From Microbacterium candidum (GTDB taxonomy: Bacteria; Actinomycetota; Actinomycetes; Actinomycetales; Microbacteriaceae), in assembly GCF_030315975.1 (NCBI RefSeq), contig NZ_JASXSZ010000002.1:496001-560000 (forward strand): a stretch of DNA of 64,000 nt. Reading direction: 5' to 3'. Positions within the stretch are counted from its first letter, which is position 1. Every line of letters begins with the position of its first letter. Below are positions 63,907 through 64,000 of the stretch, piece by piece. The translations under genes and the position numbers were made by a program. The notes beneath the pieces are model-generated. The model did not search any database, had not been told where the DNA came from, and saw only the letters and a program-made list of their open reading frames with translations.

Positions 63907-64000
63907 TCAGAGGGCGAGATGGAGACGCAGGGCGTCGTCGATCGCTCCGAGCAACTCGGCAGGGACCCATCCGACGATCCCCCCGATCCGCGAGACGGAC
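63907..64000 (-). CDS. MazF/PemK-like endoribonuclease toxin (partial, C-terminus)
   Basis: Only the last ~30 residues are in the window, ending IDDALRLHLAL before the stop. This ending and the preceding GGIVGWVPAELL are typical of actinobacterial MazF/PemK toxins, which cut mRNA and are blocked by a MazE-type antitoxin; the antitoxin and most of the toxin lie to the right. The call rests on a short stretch and is tentative. Confidence 0.5.
   Translation of the reverse strand, partial: SVSRIGGIVGWVPAELLGAIDDALRLHLAL

Overview
The window is 64 kb of chromosome from a high-GC Gram-positive actinobacterium, most likely a Microbacteriaceae member close to Microbacterium. The evidence is the very high GC content, frequent GTG starts, ATGA/GTGA gene overlaps, the GGATGC-rich codon style, an LPVTG sorting signal, an ECF41 sigma factor and a coproporphyrinogen/protoporphyrinogen-oxidase-like fragment. 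I saw no rRNA, tRNA, prophage, transposase, plasmid origin or CRISPR array. Genus placement is inference.

Layout. 1-10 kb: HemY-like oxidase (partial), HhH-GPD repair protein, proline-rich lipoprotein, NCS1 permease, thiolase, glycyl-tRNA synthetase, a DUF4870-like protein, a citrate synthase facing a divergent HTH/pseudo-citrate-synthase fusion, and a lactate-monooxygenase-like flavoenzyme. 10-27 kb: a 1213-aa sortase-anchored protein with nine 93-aa Ig-like repeats, small metabolic genes, a DEAD-box helicase, a tandem hot-dog thioesterase, SDRs and a second secreted Ig-like protein with a long untranslated leader.

26-43 kb is the most organised region: a probable carbohydrate locus. It has a GntR/FCD regulator, a GH42 beta-galactosidase, a GH63-like glycosidase and two ABC sugar importers without ATPase genes. 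The same palindrome (CTGTATACAG or one mismatch) stands before the GH42 gene and before each substrate-binding-protein gene. GH42 is translationally coupled to a split glycine decarboxylase (gcvPA, gcvPB), which is followed by an NAD-kinase-like gene and an SDR gene.

43-64 kb: purU; the remains of a WYL regulator and an epoxide-hydrolase-like gene, both cut at their 5' ends at one junction; a TetR/SnoaL/NmrA-like cluster; an ABC exporter operon with an M13 peptidase and a beta-lactamase-fold protein lacking its catalytic serine; a MATE exporter; mntH with two palindromic boxes plus mntR; a carboxymuconolactone-decarboxylase/ECF41 pair with an ECF41-like promoter; pyrE; pntAB; and the end of a MazF/PemK-like toxin.

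Most promising for follow-up: the HTH/pseudo-citrate-synthase regulator with its palindromic intergenic region, the repeat element inserted in frame in the NAD-kinase-like gene, the GntR palindrome regulon, the double-truncation scar at 44.0 kb and the degenerate beta-lactamase-fold protein. All are based on reading the sequence; no database search was run.
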